Positions 1 to 10,016 of a stretch of 32,902 nucleotides of DNA are shown here, in pieces. The position numbers and the translations under genes are program-made. Location of the stretch: positions 1 through 32,902 of the forward strand of contig NBIV01000510.1 of assembly GCA_003194525.1 (NCBI GenBank), given 5' to 3'. The first letter of the stretch is position 1, and each line of letters opens with the position of its first letter. The stretch comes from Gracilariopsis chorda (lineage: Eukaryota > Rhodophyta > Florideophyceae > Gracilariales > Gracilariaceae). The notes beneath the pieces are model-generated. The model ran no database searches and was not told the DNA's origin. It saw only the letters and a list, made by a program, of their open reading frames with translations.

Positions 1-1041
1 TGCGCGGCGCGTCGTGACGGTGCGATGCGGCCGCCATGCGCGCCTCTCATTGGCGCTTCAGCGTCGCGGCGGCCACAGGCCACCACGGCGGATTACAGCG
101 CTTGTCCGCGTCGCCCTCTCCGGCGACGAAAGGTAGACGTCTAACCCTTTAGCCATTTGCATTCACAGCTTGTGTGCCATACAAATTATCAAATAATAAG
201 CGCTACCCTTTGTACGCAGCAGCCGTACCGCCGCACTGCTTGCACATACGTCTCATTTCGTCCCTCCAAGAGACCGCGCCGCGAGTTGTGAATTTGCTTC
301 AACCGCTTTTGCCTCCCCAGCCCGCTTTTTGTAGGCAGAATTTCAGCCTGCTGTCGTGCCAAGTGGACGGTACCAGCTCCAACGCTGCCAAACGTATCTC
401 TGCAAAAGACGAACGCCGACCGTTTCCGATATCGCTTCATGTTGCAGCTGTCTAGCTCTCAAGCACAATTCGACGCTGTTAGTCCGCGCTCGAACGTCTC
501 TCGCGCTTCACCCTTGTAAGGCTCTTCCGTGTAGTTTTGCGCTACCAAACTAACCGCCCACATCACACCATGTGCTGCGCATGTTTACCCAAAGTTTACG
601 TCCATGTCACAAGTTTGTCTTCCGATGTACTCGTTGCCTATTCTAAAATCTAATTCCATTACCCTCACGCACCACGTGCAGCACTACTCACTAATCCAAA
701 AAGTTAAAGGTTCACTCTTAATACGGTATCCACAACGTCAACGAAGAGATTTAACTGACATGTTTTGCTCAAAGTTCCTTTGCAAGCAATTGTCTGCCTT
801 CAGTGGATGGTTGACTTCCTCCCTTTGTGAGGATGAGTTCCAGCCAGAGCTTAAGAAAGATGATTGCAAGTTCTCCAAACTGTTCAAAGCTTCGATTTCC
901 ATGCACTAACTCACCATATAACGCCGTTTAACCCTTTTTGTAATCTAATATATCCTTCTTGTCCACTAAATCCCAGTTCGAGTGCATTCCTCCATCTACC
1001 GTTTCTTTTCTCCCCTCTTCCGCTGTTGGGCTGTACCCCAG
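1..1041. other. Unit 5' kilobase without a recognised gene
   Basis: This stretch holds the 3' flank of the previous unit's orphan gene and then DNA with no protein I recognise. A 101-codon plus frame at 604-909 is unbroken and identical in all three units, but the whole repeat is nearly identical, so this says nothing about coding. The end (about 905-1041) is pyrimidine-rich and finishes in CCCCAG, which looks like the 3' end of an intron running into the VARS exon at 1042. Upstream VARS exons are not recognisable. Confidence 0.5.
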
Positions 1042-1720
1042 AACTGAACAACACTACGTAATGGATACATGTCTTAGTTTTGTACATCCGTTGATGCTAC
1101 ATGTCACAAACGAAATCTGGCATCGCTTCACGCGAGAAGGCAGTGCACAGCAGGCACTAATTATTGCGTAATGTCCATCTGGCGGAAGCATTGAGCAAGA
1201 GGCTACAGAGCGCTTTGAAAGAATGCAATTTCTGTTTCGCTACATACGAAATGCTAGAGCAGAGTATCAAGTGGACCATGGTCGACAATTTTATCTCTCA
1301 ATTCGAACTGACGCCGTCCCAGCGTCGGATGTACATGCCAAGAAGGGGATGCTACTTCTCTGACCAAAGTTAATTCTGAGAAACTGACGATTAAACTCAT
1401 TGACGGCGTGGGAGGATCCACTACTGAAACAGATTTCGGCGGCAATGCCCTTCATTTTTACATTGGAACAATCTCGGGGGCGTCATACCCATTCCTGATA
1501 TGATCGATTTTGAAAAGGAATTGAAGAGGATTGAAAAGCAGTTTCTCAATGTAAAAACTCCAACTGCCTAGGAAAGAGGATGAGTGCCACTGGGTTTGCA
1601 GAAAATGCACCTCCCACGGGTTTGGCAAAGATTAGGACATCTGCTGATGAGTTGAATTCACAGCTCACAAGCCTGATAAAGAGACTGGCAGAAATAGGGG
1701 AGTTGACAACCACTGAGTAA
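1042..1720 (+). pseudogene. VARS: Valyl-tRNA synthetase C-terminal fragment (pseudogene)
   Basis: Relic of the last part of a valyl-tRNA synthetase, the enzyme that charges tRNA-Val. The frame from 1061 reads MDTCLSFVHPLMLHVTNEIW, matching the anticodon-binding-domain segment (family pattern LLHPFMPFVTEEIW). It is followed by a piece containing ATERFERMQ and IRNARAEYQV (family EARFERLQ...IRNARAEYNV), then MIDFEKELKRIEKQ and SATGFAENAPP, the C-terminal tRNA-binding coiled coil (family GLIDVEKELARLEKE and NEGFVAKAP). The family A-P-W-P motif after the LIIA segment is replaced by a TAA and a Cys codon. At least three further frame changes separate the blocks. The catalytic Rossmann domain with HIGH and KMSKS is absent from the window. 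A CCCCAG acceptor precedes the fragment, so it derives from an intron-containing gene. Confidence 0.85.
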
Positions 1721-2167
1721 AGATTCTTCCTTTCTCAACTTGGCTACGACGACGCCCTGATACAGTGAACTGTTGATTCCAGTACTTGCGAACTACTTAC
1801 ACTCATCTGTTGTGCCCCTCTCTCCGTCTCGTTGACGGATCCATTTTGACCAACACGGGTCATCTTTGTACAACATGGTTTGCTAATGGGCGCAGTACCT
1901 GACGTACCTACCGCCTCTCGTACGGCATGATTCAAGAATCGCTCAGCTGATCCACTCTTGTGCTCTTCGGTCGTAGTCCGGAGCTCTGTGTAGTATTGAT
2001 TTTCGGCTCTGTGCGATGGACAAACAACAAAACACGTGATGTCTCGTCAGTTTCCGCTTGAGGAAAAGCTACTGACAGCAAATTTCCATTCCTTTCTCAA
2101 CAACGGTACGTTGCAGGGGTCCTGGCCAGATCAATGCCAGGTGCACTGAAATCAAACCCGTGAAGAT
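1721..2167. other. Convergent intergenic spacer between VARS and PGM2 relics
   Basis: Lies between the 3' ends of a plus-strand and a minus-strand relic. No recognised gene. Read on the minus strand it begins with a possible intron of PGM2: a GTAAGT donor follows the last recognised codons near 2168-2190 and a TTTCAG acceptor lies just downstream near 2148. The sequence after that does not show the expected PGM2 C-terminus. The left edge of the 2437-bp segment missing from unit 2 lies at about 1795. Confidence 0.5.
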
Positions 2168-4232
2168 CTAAGTGAACTTACCAGTACCGCTTCCGCGCGA
2201 ATGAATAATGAGAGTACAATCTTCGTCATCGCTGTTTGTCTTCGCGCACCTAAAAGTCAAGAATTTTGAAGAGGTATCTGCTGGTAGGAGAGCTTTGCTA
2301 CTTGGCTCAGCTGTCTCCCTGCCATACGTCAGATCCCAGACAGACTTCACTACAGCACTGCCGAGTTTATTGGGTAGTCCTTTTTCCCTGGCCGAGTCGA
2401 ATATTTCTAATGCCTTAGTTCAAGAGTCAGTCAAACGGTAACAACCGTTGCTGGACAAATTAATACCGCACTCCATAAGCAACTATTGTAGGCGCTCGCC
2501 TATCGCATTCTTCTCTTCGTATATAATGACTATCAGCTGGGCCATCATGGCCGCAGCAAAACAGTCTTTATCACAAACGATGTTTCTTGTGATATTATAG
2601 CCGAATGCTTCTTCATTGGCCAAATTGGGCGTCTTTCTCTCTTCTTCAAGGTCCAAGGTTACCTTGTTGATCTACATGAATCCCGTGAATGCTTCCCTGA
2701 AGACGAAACCTTTCTTTTTGCCCATACAGGCGAGAACATTGAAAGAAGCTGTTCTGGCGACGACAGCACATTGCGTAAGATCATCGTGTATGTGGTTGGT
2801 CAAGTAATCAGCCAGCAACAGTGCGATTTCATAACCAGTGAATATACACAGCGACCTATGGGCTGAAATTTCGGCAGCCCCTAGAGACCGGCATCAGGAT
2901 CATTCGCAACCACAATTGGAGCATTGCATCGTTTTGAAGTTTCAACGTCAAGGTCCAGAGCACCGTTTTCCTCTGGATTGGGAAACGGTAGCGTTGGGAA
3001 GGCTGGGTCTGGTTTATATTGTTCCTCAACCGGTACGAACGTGGAAGTTGAAAGCGTCGAAAGATTTCGGCGATTAACGGGGTGCCGACGCCGTGTCAAG
3101 CGGTTTATACCATGCGTGGAGGACTGACATCAAGCAGAAGCTTATATAAAGCAGAGGTAATCGCCGAAAAGTACTGTTCAGTAATTTGGTGATGGGGATC
3201 TGGTAGTGGTGGTAGATCATGGTCAGATATGGCGTACTTGTTTTACAAGGGCGTGAGCAGTGTTTGACAGGTTGCTCTACACATCAGGTCGAATTTGAAT
3301 GCCGTCGCTCCAGAAAACTTTGAGCCAGTTGTCCTGTGACGGGTTATGACTGGCTGTAACGCACAAACTCAGCACAGCTTGAAGGCTTCGTACTGCCAAG
3401 GCGATAGATGGCGTGGGAAACGGTCTGGAGAAAAGCTGGTCTTGCGCTCCATGGATCCTAAAAACGTCTGCAATGAGCACCGCAAACTTTGTGGAATCCG
3501 TTTTGGTGTTATGACTGACGACAAAGACGCGCGAAATAGGATTGGAGATCCTTGCCAGCGCCTGCGCCGCAGAAAGGACTAGACAATTGAGACGGTCATA
3601 TCCTGGCCCGACGGCTGCGTGTAAGCCCTCTGTACCGAATCGAAGACGGTGGGTTTGGTCGAGGGCGACAGGCAGACGGGATGGCTCCGCGGGGGAGCAT
3701 AGGCAGTGGGAGAGCATTTAGTTCACTTGTTGACGTGTTGTCGGATCCGGATCCATGGCGATTCGGTCGCGGCCCAGTGCGCATATTGCGGGAGGGACTA
3801 GGGTCGCTCTTGTGCCAGGGTGGCTACAGCGCATTGCAAGGGAGAGGGCGGTGGCACAGGCGGTTGTGAAGACGGCGGTAAGGAAGGCGGCGAGCGGGGA
3901 GTAGGACTCCGTCTGTGCCTCATCAGGCTGAGGGTGTGGCGAGGAATAGAGACACGGAGGGTCATGGAATTCAGATTTGCCTATGAAGCTCTGGGTAGGC
4001 AAAGTTGAAGACGGCGATGGTGATGCTGGCGCAGTGGACGGCGTGCTGCTGGTGCGCTGCGCGTCCGATGCATCTTCCAAGAGGATTCTTTTGTTGAGCG
4101 TGACGTGCTGAGATTTTGTGGTGCAACCGCGCCCACCTGTCCACGTGGCGGGAAACGTGGTGCCATCGCAACGGTAGCCTGCATCGCACCTCAGGCCACG
4201 TCACACGCGCGTTGTATGGAAGAAGATACACA
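1796..4232. other. 2437-bp block absent from unit 2
   Basis: The flanks of this block in unit 1 are joined directly in unit 2 at 18088. The only sequence shared at the junction is a single A, so the exact edges can be set at 1795/4231 or 1796/4232. The block contains all of the PGM2 relic and the DNA upstream of it. Unit 3 has the same left-hand sequence as unit 1 to the window end, so the long form occurs at least twice and unit 2 is best read as a deletion derivative. Confidence 0.95.
2168..4080 (-). pseudogene. PGM2: PGM2-like phosphoglucomutase/phosphopentomutase (pseudogene)
   Basis: Relic of an alpha-D-phosphohexomutase of the PGM2 type, which interconverts sugar 1- and 6-phosphates (or pentose 1- and 5-phosphates). 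In order on the minus strand: DPDPTTRQQV near the N-terminus; RFGTEGLHAAVGPG; SHNTKTDS; the phosphoserine loop TASHNPSQDN; HGVGTPLIAEI; PDPAFPTLPFPNPEE; the metal loop ANDPDA; FTGYEIALLLADYL; EEAFGYN with DKDCFAAA; and the phosphate-binding end with DLTYGRE and SRGSGT. Damage: a TAA within the N-terminal helix (about 3718), a Gly-to-Trp change after TASHNPSQDN, a frameshift that removes the Arg of DPDADR, about 70 residues missing before HGVGTP, and several more frame changes. The N-terminal 80 residues (from 4080) show no match to the family. It lies divergent from the gene starting at 4397. Confidence 0.88.
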
Positions 4233-4289
4233 GCTGACGAGCGCGCTAGCACAGCAACCTCGTCCGCGCGACCCGCAACCGCTTTCTGG

Positions 4290-4396
4290 AACTGACCTTC
4301 ACTTCTGTTCTCGTCACTCTACAAGCGCACTCCCTTTTCCTTTTTTCTCCCTCCTGCCCCCCTCTCTCACACTAAACGCAACTTACCGTCGTCGCC
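4290..4396 (+). promoter_or_regulatory. Pyrimidine-rich leader and start context of the 4397 gene
   Basis: Immediately before ATG 4397 there is a strongly pyrimidine-rich tract (TCCCTTTTCCTTTTTTCTCC and onward) and the start codon sits in a favourable context, GTCGCCATGTC. This resembles a transcription start region plus a short 5' leader. It is retained in unit 2, where the deletion brought it next to the VARS relic. Inference from composition only. Confidence 0.4.
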
Positions 4397-5620
4397 ATGT
4401 CCGACGCCGTCAATGTCGCTTTCGAGCGTTGCGAACATCTTCGTCAATAATGGGAAAATCTCAAATGTGACATGCTTGCTATAGACCTTCAAATCCCAAC
4501 GCCGCGCAAAGGAGGGACCGCCTTCGCAGCCAAATGGATCAAATCATGAATCAAATGACTTCAGTTCTCAATGAAACAAAACGACTCGTTCCTCCAAACC
4601 ACGCTGAGCCACACGACGAGCCCATTGTTGAAGCGCGTCCGGTTCAGTATTCTGCTCATCACAAACACATCATTCATCTTACATACGATTCTTCTGAAGG
4701 TTCAGATGATTCTCACTCTGATTATGTTGATACCGACCCGCCAAAACCACACTCGCCACAACCGCCTCCAAGACCGGTTGCACCCCCGCTTCGGACTTAA
4801 TCCCCGCCCACGTCCCCCATGACAAATATTGAGCTTTGTTGCTCTCCCGAACATCAAAAGGTGGCCAGTGAAGCCATGCGAGCGTCTTTGGCAGCCTTTT
4901 TTGCGGATCACAAAGGAATAACGTTACCGCCTCGTGCAACAGCAAATGGGCCTGAAACACGAATATCAACGTTTGAATCGAAAGCCAGACCGCGCTTCCG
5001 CGGATGAACAGCTTGAGATCGCCTCCAATCTTTCACTACTTTCACCCATTCTGGCAGATACTCCGAACATGCCCACACCACGTACTCGTACGAAGGAAGA
5101 TCCGCATCGAAACTCTTTTGATAAGGGGCATGAAGTGTAGAGTCCCGCCCAACAACCGAAGGGAAAGGTCCCAGAGCCTGGTGCTCTATTGGTTTGTTCT
5201 CCCGTCACGGAATATGACAGTACTGGTCCAACCGGTAACTTGGAAGAAATGTTAGCGCATCTGCGATATATCAAACCCACCCATGCGAAGAGAAAGAAGG
5301 ATTAGGTTGTCTTTGAGGCTGGTGTCGCTTCCTCCTTCAAGGCTTTTCGATACATCGTTTTTTATGTCGCAGCCGCTGCTTTCAGTTTCAGCGCGGCGAA
5401 CTCTAAGAATGATTCGGAGTCTTCTCACGTTAAGTAAAAGGCAAGAACTGTACAGAGTACGTAGGATCTGTTCTCAGAAACTCATGTCCGTATTCATGAA
5501 CAAGGTAAAAACATGGAAAGAACTACCGGACGAGCAGAACAAATGGCCGACGATGCAAATGATATGTTAGCCGCTGCTGACGCGCTAAATCAACGACATA
5601 AGGGTGGGTTCTTCTCATAG
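4397..5620 (+). pseudogene. Decayed coiled-coil gene, possibly SNARE-like
   Basis: Starts MSDAVNVAFERCEHLRQ, then an in-frame TAA, then WENLKCDMLAIDPSNPNAAQ and a charged helical segment RRDRLRSQMDQIMNQMTSVL (read in unit 2, which lacks a 1-base deletion present here at about 4484). A Ser/Asp/His/Pro-rich linker follows, then frames broken by TAA or TAG at 4798, 5138 and 5310. Near the end a hydrophobic run (FRYIVFYVAAAAFSF, about 5350-5395) is followed, across a possible intron of under 45 bases, by SETHVRIHEQGKNMERTTGR and AEQMADDANDMLAAADALNQ (to about 5600), which has the heptad pattern and central Q-like layout of a SNARE helix. The membrane segment before rather than after the helix is odd for a SNARE. 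The family is uncertain; the decay is clear. Confidence 0.5.
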
Positions 5621-6871
5621 CTTTGAAGGGTTTTGAAGCTTTTGAGCACTTTGTTGTATTATAAGCCTGGTTTAATAACAGTTTGTTCTTGCACTCGATC
5701 ATCACTCTTACTACTAATGTTATGATTTGGGGTATGTGAACAGATTTACGCACAGAGGGGCAGAAGTTGCAAATCCGATATCCTCATTGCAGCTCCATGC
5801 CACGCTGCATTTTACTGAGAGCGGTAGCTGTCTCTTTCACGATTCGTAAAGGGAAAGGGGGTGATCCTGCATTTCTGTCTTTCTACTTGGTGTATGCGTA
5901 GTATTGGAACCCGATCTTTTTGTAACCTGAAAAGTACTGGGAGTCATTGAACGCACATTGCAAAAACGAGCAGCTGCGTATTGCTGTGGCAGAAGTTATG
6001 TTAGACTCCTTAACCTCTCTCACGTTGTTTCTCAATTTGCTTTCCACCGGTCTCATGCTTCTATCATATTTGTGCTAGACTTCACGTAAGATGTACAACT
6101 TGTTCTTGCTGAACATGATGACAGCTACGGAGCAACAATTGTTTACGAAAGGCACCTGATCTCGCTAATGTACCAAAGCTGCAAAAATTTCCAAACTACA
6201 TCGCCACTTTACACAAACCGCTGCACTAACTACAAGTTCTAACATAGTATGTTTCTATAGAAAGAACAAAAGTACGAGAAGAATTGAAGAGATTGATCAC
6301 GCCCAACAAAAATCTGTGCAGCCGAAGAAGGCATTGAGTCCCGAGGCTGAAAAAGAAAATATACACTGCACGGTATAATTACCGATTCGAACCCTCAAGT
6401 CGTTCCATAGATGAGTATGGATGAAACTTTTGTTCTGTTCTTGTTCCGGGTATGAAGTTGGTAAGATTAAGTGCAGGAGGGTTGAGTGGAGCGGAAACTG
6501 CGTAAACCTCGTCGTATGAGCATTGGGCGGGTCTGGAGAGTACGAAATTCCTAGTGTGAAGAATCTCATACCAGCTTGAGATGTTTGGGACGTAGTCCGA
6601 CTTAGAACGGCACTTGACTGACGCGATAACGAATTGACAGCTTGCCAGAACCGTAAAACGAGACGGCTTGAACAGAGGTCCAGCTGGAGCCAGCCTTCCA
6701 TGACAGGACGCCAAACCAAGGCGAAATCCATTGGAAAGTTGTATGAGCAACAGGCGAAATAGCATGCGGGATAGAAGATGTATTTGGAATCGCGAATGCT
6801 TAGGACCCATACGGGATAGAAGCAGCAAAATTTGATTCACAATTCTACGAACTTCATGACATATGACTCTG
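5621..6871. other. Unassigned DNA between the coiled-coil and RRM relics
   Basis: No gene recognised. On the minus strand a 203-codon frame (6379-6990) overlaps the end of the RRM relic out of frame and has no recognisable domain. It may cover the former low-complexity C-terminus of the RRM protein, but I cannot support that. Plus-strand frames are short. No tRNA or other RNA gene is evident. Confidence 0.45.
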
Positions 6872-7430
6872 TTACTTTTGAGAGGATACATGTAATGAAG
6901 AGGTGGATGAATGAGTAGAAGAAAAGGGCAGTAGAGCAGCTGCTGCCTCGCGTCCAAGACGTGCGTCAAGCGCTTGTTTCGGCTCCGCACGCTTTACCTT
7001 GACGTGTTTATGCATGATTTCGTGGTCTACATCCACCACTTTGTGGAATGTTAGTTCGGATGTAAACGTGATAAAGCCAAAGCCCCTCGAGTTATCAGTC
7101 TGATGGCCGTACATGACCTGACATTCTGCGATATCACCGAAGCGAATAAAGTGGGCATGCAGATCGAAACGTCTGCTTCGCGACATGTGGTGGGTAAACT
7201 ACCGATGAAGAATTTCTTTGTGGCACGCCAGGCATTGCTACATGACGGAGGCACCCATTCCGAACGTGGCACAACTATCTTTGCCTCGAACACTCGGCCG
7301 TATAAGTCGGGAAATTCTGCGGCGACTCGCCCGGCAACAAGCTCATTGGCCGCGGTGGCCGTACCGAATTGACGAAATCTTTGGAATGGGATGGTCACGC
7401 GACAGCTGGTCGCGCACTTCAAACAGGAAC
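6872..7430 (-). pseudogene. Tandem-RRM RNA-binding protein (hnRNP/Musashi type) relic
   Basis: Two frames together give the end of a first RRM and most of a second. The upstream frame (7422 downward) has ANELVAGRVAAEFPDLYGRV followed by EAKIVVPRSE, the typical tail of RRM1 in hnRNP A/Musashi/DAZAP1-like proteins, then the RNP2 motif KKFFIGSLPTTCREADV. The second frame supplies DLHAHFIRFGDIAECQVMYG, the RNP1 motif RGFGFITF and the strand HKHVKVKRAEPKQ. The two halves of RRM2 are out of frame by one base near 7175, in both units, so the gene is frameshifted. RRM1 upstream of its last strand is missing. The protein would bind single-stranded RNA. The segment after RAEPKQ is Ala/Ser-rich and ends at a stop. 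It lies just downstream of the truncated MTR4 relic on the same strand. Confidence 0.85.
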
Positions 7431-7654
7431 AATCTCTATTGCTGGATATAAAGCGCTGTACATAATCATTAGTTCAGCGAAAAAAGGTGCACGTAAATTC
7501 ATTTTCTCGAAACAATATATTACAGGCAGCGACGCATGTTTGCATGTATTACACGTTTGGGTCCCGTCACAATGTATGGGACACGATCCATTGTCCTCAA
7601 TGATAGCTTTGCTGCCCGGCTTGCACCTGACCTGTACACTACAGTACCACTTTA

Positions 7655-8881
7655 GCAATGGTCTCTTCTTCCAACCTTGGAGAATGCAGTGCTGATTCCT
7701 CTTTATCAATACCTCGACGATCGGCCCGGCCACTCATTTGCATCTATTCGCCTCCGGCAGGCTTTCTGAACTGTAACCCGTCAAGCGGCCTGATACTGGT
7801 AAACAGCACTGTTTTGGCTGGCACGTTTAGTCCCATCTCAAAAGTCTCTGTCGCGAAAAGACATTTCAATAGCCCTTACTGAAATAGATTTCAAGAACCT
7901 CATTTACAACGGGAAGGAATCCTGAATGATGGATGTCAATTTCGAGATCCAGCAGTTGGAAAATGGGTGTTGTCTGGAGCAAATCCTGATCCTCGTCGTT
8001 CAGAGATGCTACCGCATTTTGAGATACTCGCGCTATGTTCGTTCGATATTCAAATGGCCAATCTATTCCGAGTATTCACGTGCGTTTGGAATCGTAGCGC
8101 TCAGGAGTACAAATCTGACAGTTTGCGGAACAAGGATGATTGATTCCTCCCACATGACCCCTCTTTCTTTGTCCCGCATATAGTGAACTGCATCAAAAAT
8201 AACTCAAGAGACCTCACGTACAACTTAAATTCCTCTGTAGAGCATGCTTCTGAGAGTTTTGGTAGTCATTACACGACAAGAGGTATTCTTGTTATCGTTG
8301 CATCCCCGGTCATCAGTCTAACATCACTAAATTCTGCTTCAAGTTCTCGATATTTCTGATTGCTGAGGGCTTTGATCGGCGACGTATACCTTACCCTTTA
8401 GTTGTCTCTTCGTGCCATCGTATTCCGTTATCGCTGTCTTCAATGCGTTCGTGTGTGCTGCAACCAGAACGCTCTCGTTCCGCTCTACCCCTTTTACAAT
8501 TTCCCGCTCAAATGAATTCAATGAAAGGGAATACTGCTTCGCCGGTTTCTCTGGCATCTTAAGCTCAGAAATGTTGTATTCTTTTTTGCAGTCTCCGCGA
8601 AGGAAAATGTCATGCTTACATGATGTTTTTAGCATTGGTGGAGATTGCACAAGCTTGTCGGGCAGAACAGACGATCCTGTTGTTCCCGTCGATTCCACAC
8701 GAAATGTTATACAACGTGGCATTGAACTAGTAGAGGGAAGTTTTGAAGACACCAATGCTGGCTCTTGTTCTTCACATGTGTGAACATCATTGCTCGAGTC
8801 CTTATCTGCAAGCCTTGGTTTCTTCGAAACAACATGGGGATTGGCCCCGTTTAAACCTGTGCTATCTCTCTTATTTGACAT
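7655..8881 (-). pseudogene. MTR4: MTR4-type exosome RNA helicase, truncated pseudogene
   Basis: Relic of a Ski2-like DExH helicase that feeds RNA to the nuclear exosome. The start ATG at 8881 opens an intact 180-codon N-terminal frame with a basic KKPRL stretch, CKHDIFLRGDC, then PAKQYSLSLNSFEREIVKGV and ERNESVLVAAHTNALKT. That last motif is Walker A, where the family has AHTSAGKT. Further on: [34 protein letters not shown], motif [15 protein letters not shown] (family DEVH/DEIH, about 8175-8194), motif [11 protein letters not shown], then a jump to [35 protein letters not shown] and MQMSGRADRRG. Damage: P-loop Gly lost, motif II Glu to Ala, Trp codons turned to TGA and TAG, frameshifts, about 180 residues deleted after [13 protein letters not shown], and the whole C-terminal arch and helical region missing after about 7655. 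Confidence 0.93.
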
Positions 8882-9426
8882 AATTGGGGCGAAAGATGTG
8901 TTCTTAGGTTATCAATGGATGCCGATTGGACCACGCAAAGTAGTTCTCTTCCCAGAATTCTCATCTTTGCTTCCCTATCGGCTGGCACCCGCTATATGCT
9001 CTACGGGTAGTATAAATTGAGGAGTAGGATTCGGCGGTGACCACGAGCGTGAGGTGGTTGGACCTCAAGCTATGTCGTAAAGTTAAGTTTGTTGAGCTTG
9101 TGCTCGTGCACTCCTCTCCTCTACAACTACTTGCAGTATGAGGAACTCTTACGCTGTACGGAAAAGGGCCCCTACAGGATGCTAGGGACATAACAATAAC
9201 CTCCAGCTTCGCAAGAAAGTGCTCACAAAAGCAACGAGGAAGTGCCGCAACAATTGCAGGTTCAAACTTTTGGAACTTAGCAAGATCTGAACGTCTGTTC
9301 ACATCAACCGCGGATCAACCCTGCGGCTGTAGCCCCACTGTCATATCTCCAGTGCTATTGCACTGCACAACAGTTGCAATGATTCAATTAAAAAAAAAAA
9401 GACAAAAAAACCTACGAGACAGGGGT

Positions 9427-9438
9427 GTAGAATTCTAC
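9427..9438. repeat. 12-bp perfect palindrome GTAGAATTCTAC
   Basis: Perfect 6+6 palindrome, first of three close together (others at 9473-9488 and about 9556-9565). No known binding site is assigned. Confidence 0.8.
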
Positions 9439-9472
9439 GCATCTACCCGTGAATTGCTAGCTCCTTCTCATG

Positions 9473-9488
9473 ACGCCGCCGGCGGCGT
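9473..9488. repeat. 16-bp perfect GC palindrome ACGCCGCCGGCGGCGT
   Basis: Perfect 8+8 palindrome in the divergent spacer, kept in unit 2. It could extrude as a small cruciform or bind a symmetric dimer; this is inference. Confidence 0.85.
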
Positions 9489-10016
9489 TTCTCAACTACG
9501 TGTAGGGACCGATTTGTCGAGGCGACCACAGCATGATGCTCTAGTCGCCTGGAAAGTTTCGAAACGAAACGACCACTGAAGTGCTCTCGTTGCTCTCATG
9601 GAAACATCGATATCAATGGTACCTTACATTTTTCACGATACTCATGCGATTTATTAAAAGGTTTCGGCCGTTATGCACCAAAGGGATAGATTTCTTCTCG
9701 AATGGGGCAGCAGAGATAAAGGTGTCACTCAGTGCGGAAGCTAGACGTCTATGCAAACATGATTATGATGATGATGGACTGCTCCTATCGTCGTCACAGT
9801 TTTAGATTTCTGCTTTGTTTGGGGTCTCGGGTCACTGCTATCATCTAGATTATCGTATTCTCCAGGTGGTCCTGCAAGCAGGTAGAGAAATGCGCGTGCC
9901 TCCGCGATCGCTTTCCATCTGAGCCGCTCACCGAAGCGCTATTTTCATTAAATCCCTCCCGTGATTAAATCCTACGCCTGTGTCGGTTGTACTCCATCTT
10001 CTGCGTGCGCAAGTCC

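Larger units (their letters stand above)
8882..10016. other. Divergent spacer between MTR4 and NDUFA13 relics
   Basis: No gene recognised. It should contain the old promoters of the minus-strand MTR4 gene and the plus-strand NDUFA13 gene. Minus frame 8961-9302 and plus frames at 9352-9805 have no recognisable domain. The stretch has an A-rich run (about 9390-9407, one base shorter in unit 2) and a cluster of short perfect palindromes at 9427-9565. Confidence 0.5.

Noticed and set aside
604..909. 101-codon plus frame identical in all three units
   Set aside because: Conservation between units is uninformative because the whole repeat is almost identical; no domain or start signal supports it.
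3971..4252. Minus-strand open frames upstream of the PGM2 relic as a separate gene
   Set aside because: They lie in the expected divergent promoter or N-terminal part of PGM2, overlap each other in different frames and match no family.
6375..6400. Minus-strand GGGTTCGAATCGG resembling a tRNA T-loop/B box
   Set aside because: No A box and no acceptor or anticodon stem pairing can be found at the right distance.
6379..6990. 203-codon minus-strand open frame (also in unit 2 at 20235-20846)
   Set aside because: It overlaps the conserved RRM coding strand in another frame, has no recognisable domain, and composition looks random. Its presence in both units only reflects their identity.
2168..8881. 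Alternative genetic code explaining the many in-frame stops
   Set aside because: All three stop codons occur, replacing different residues (Trp, Glu, Tyr and others), and they are mixed with frameshifts and large deletions. NDUFA13 exon 3 ends with TAA at the expected place.
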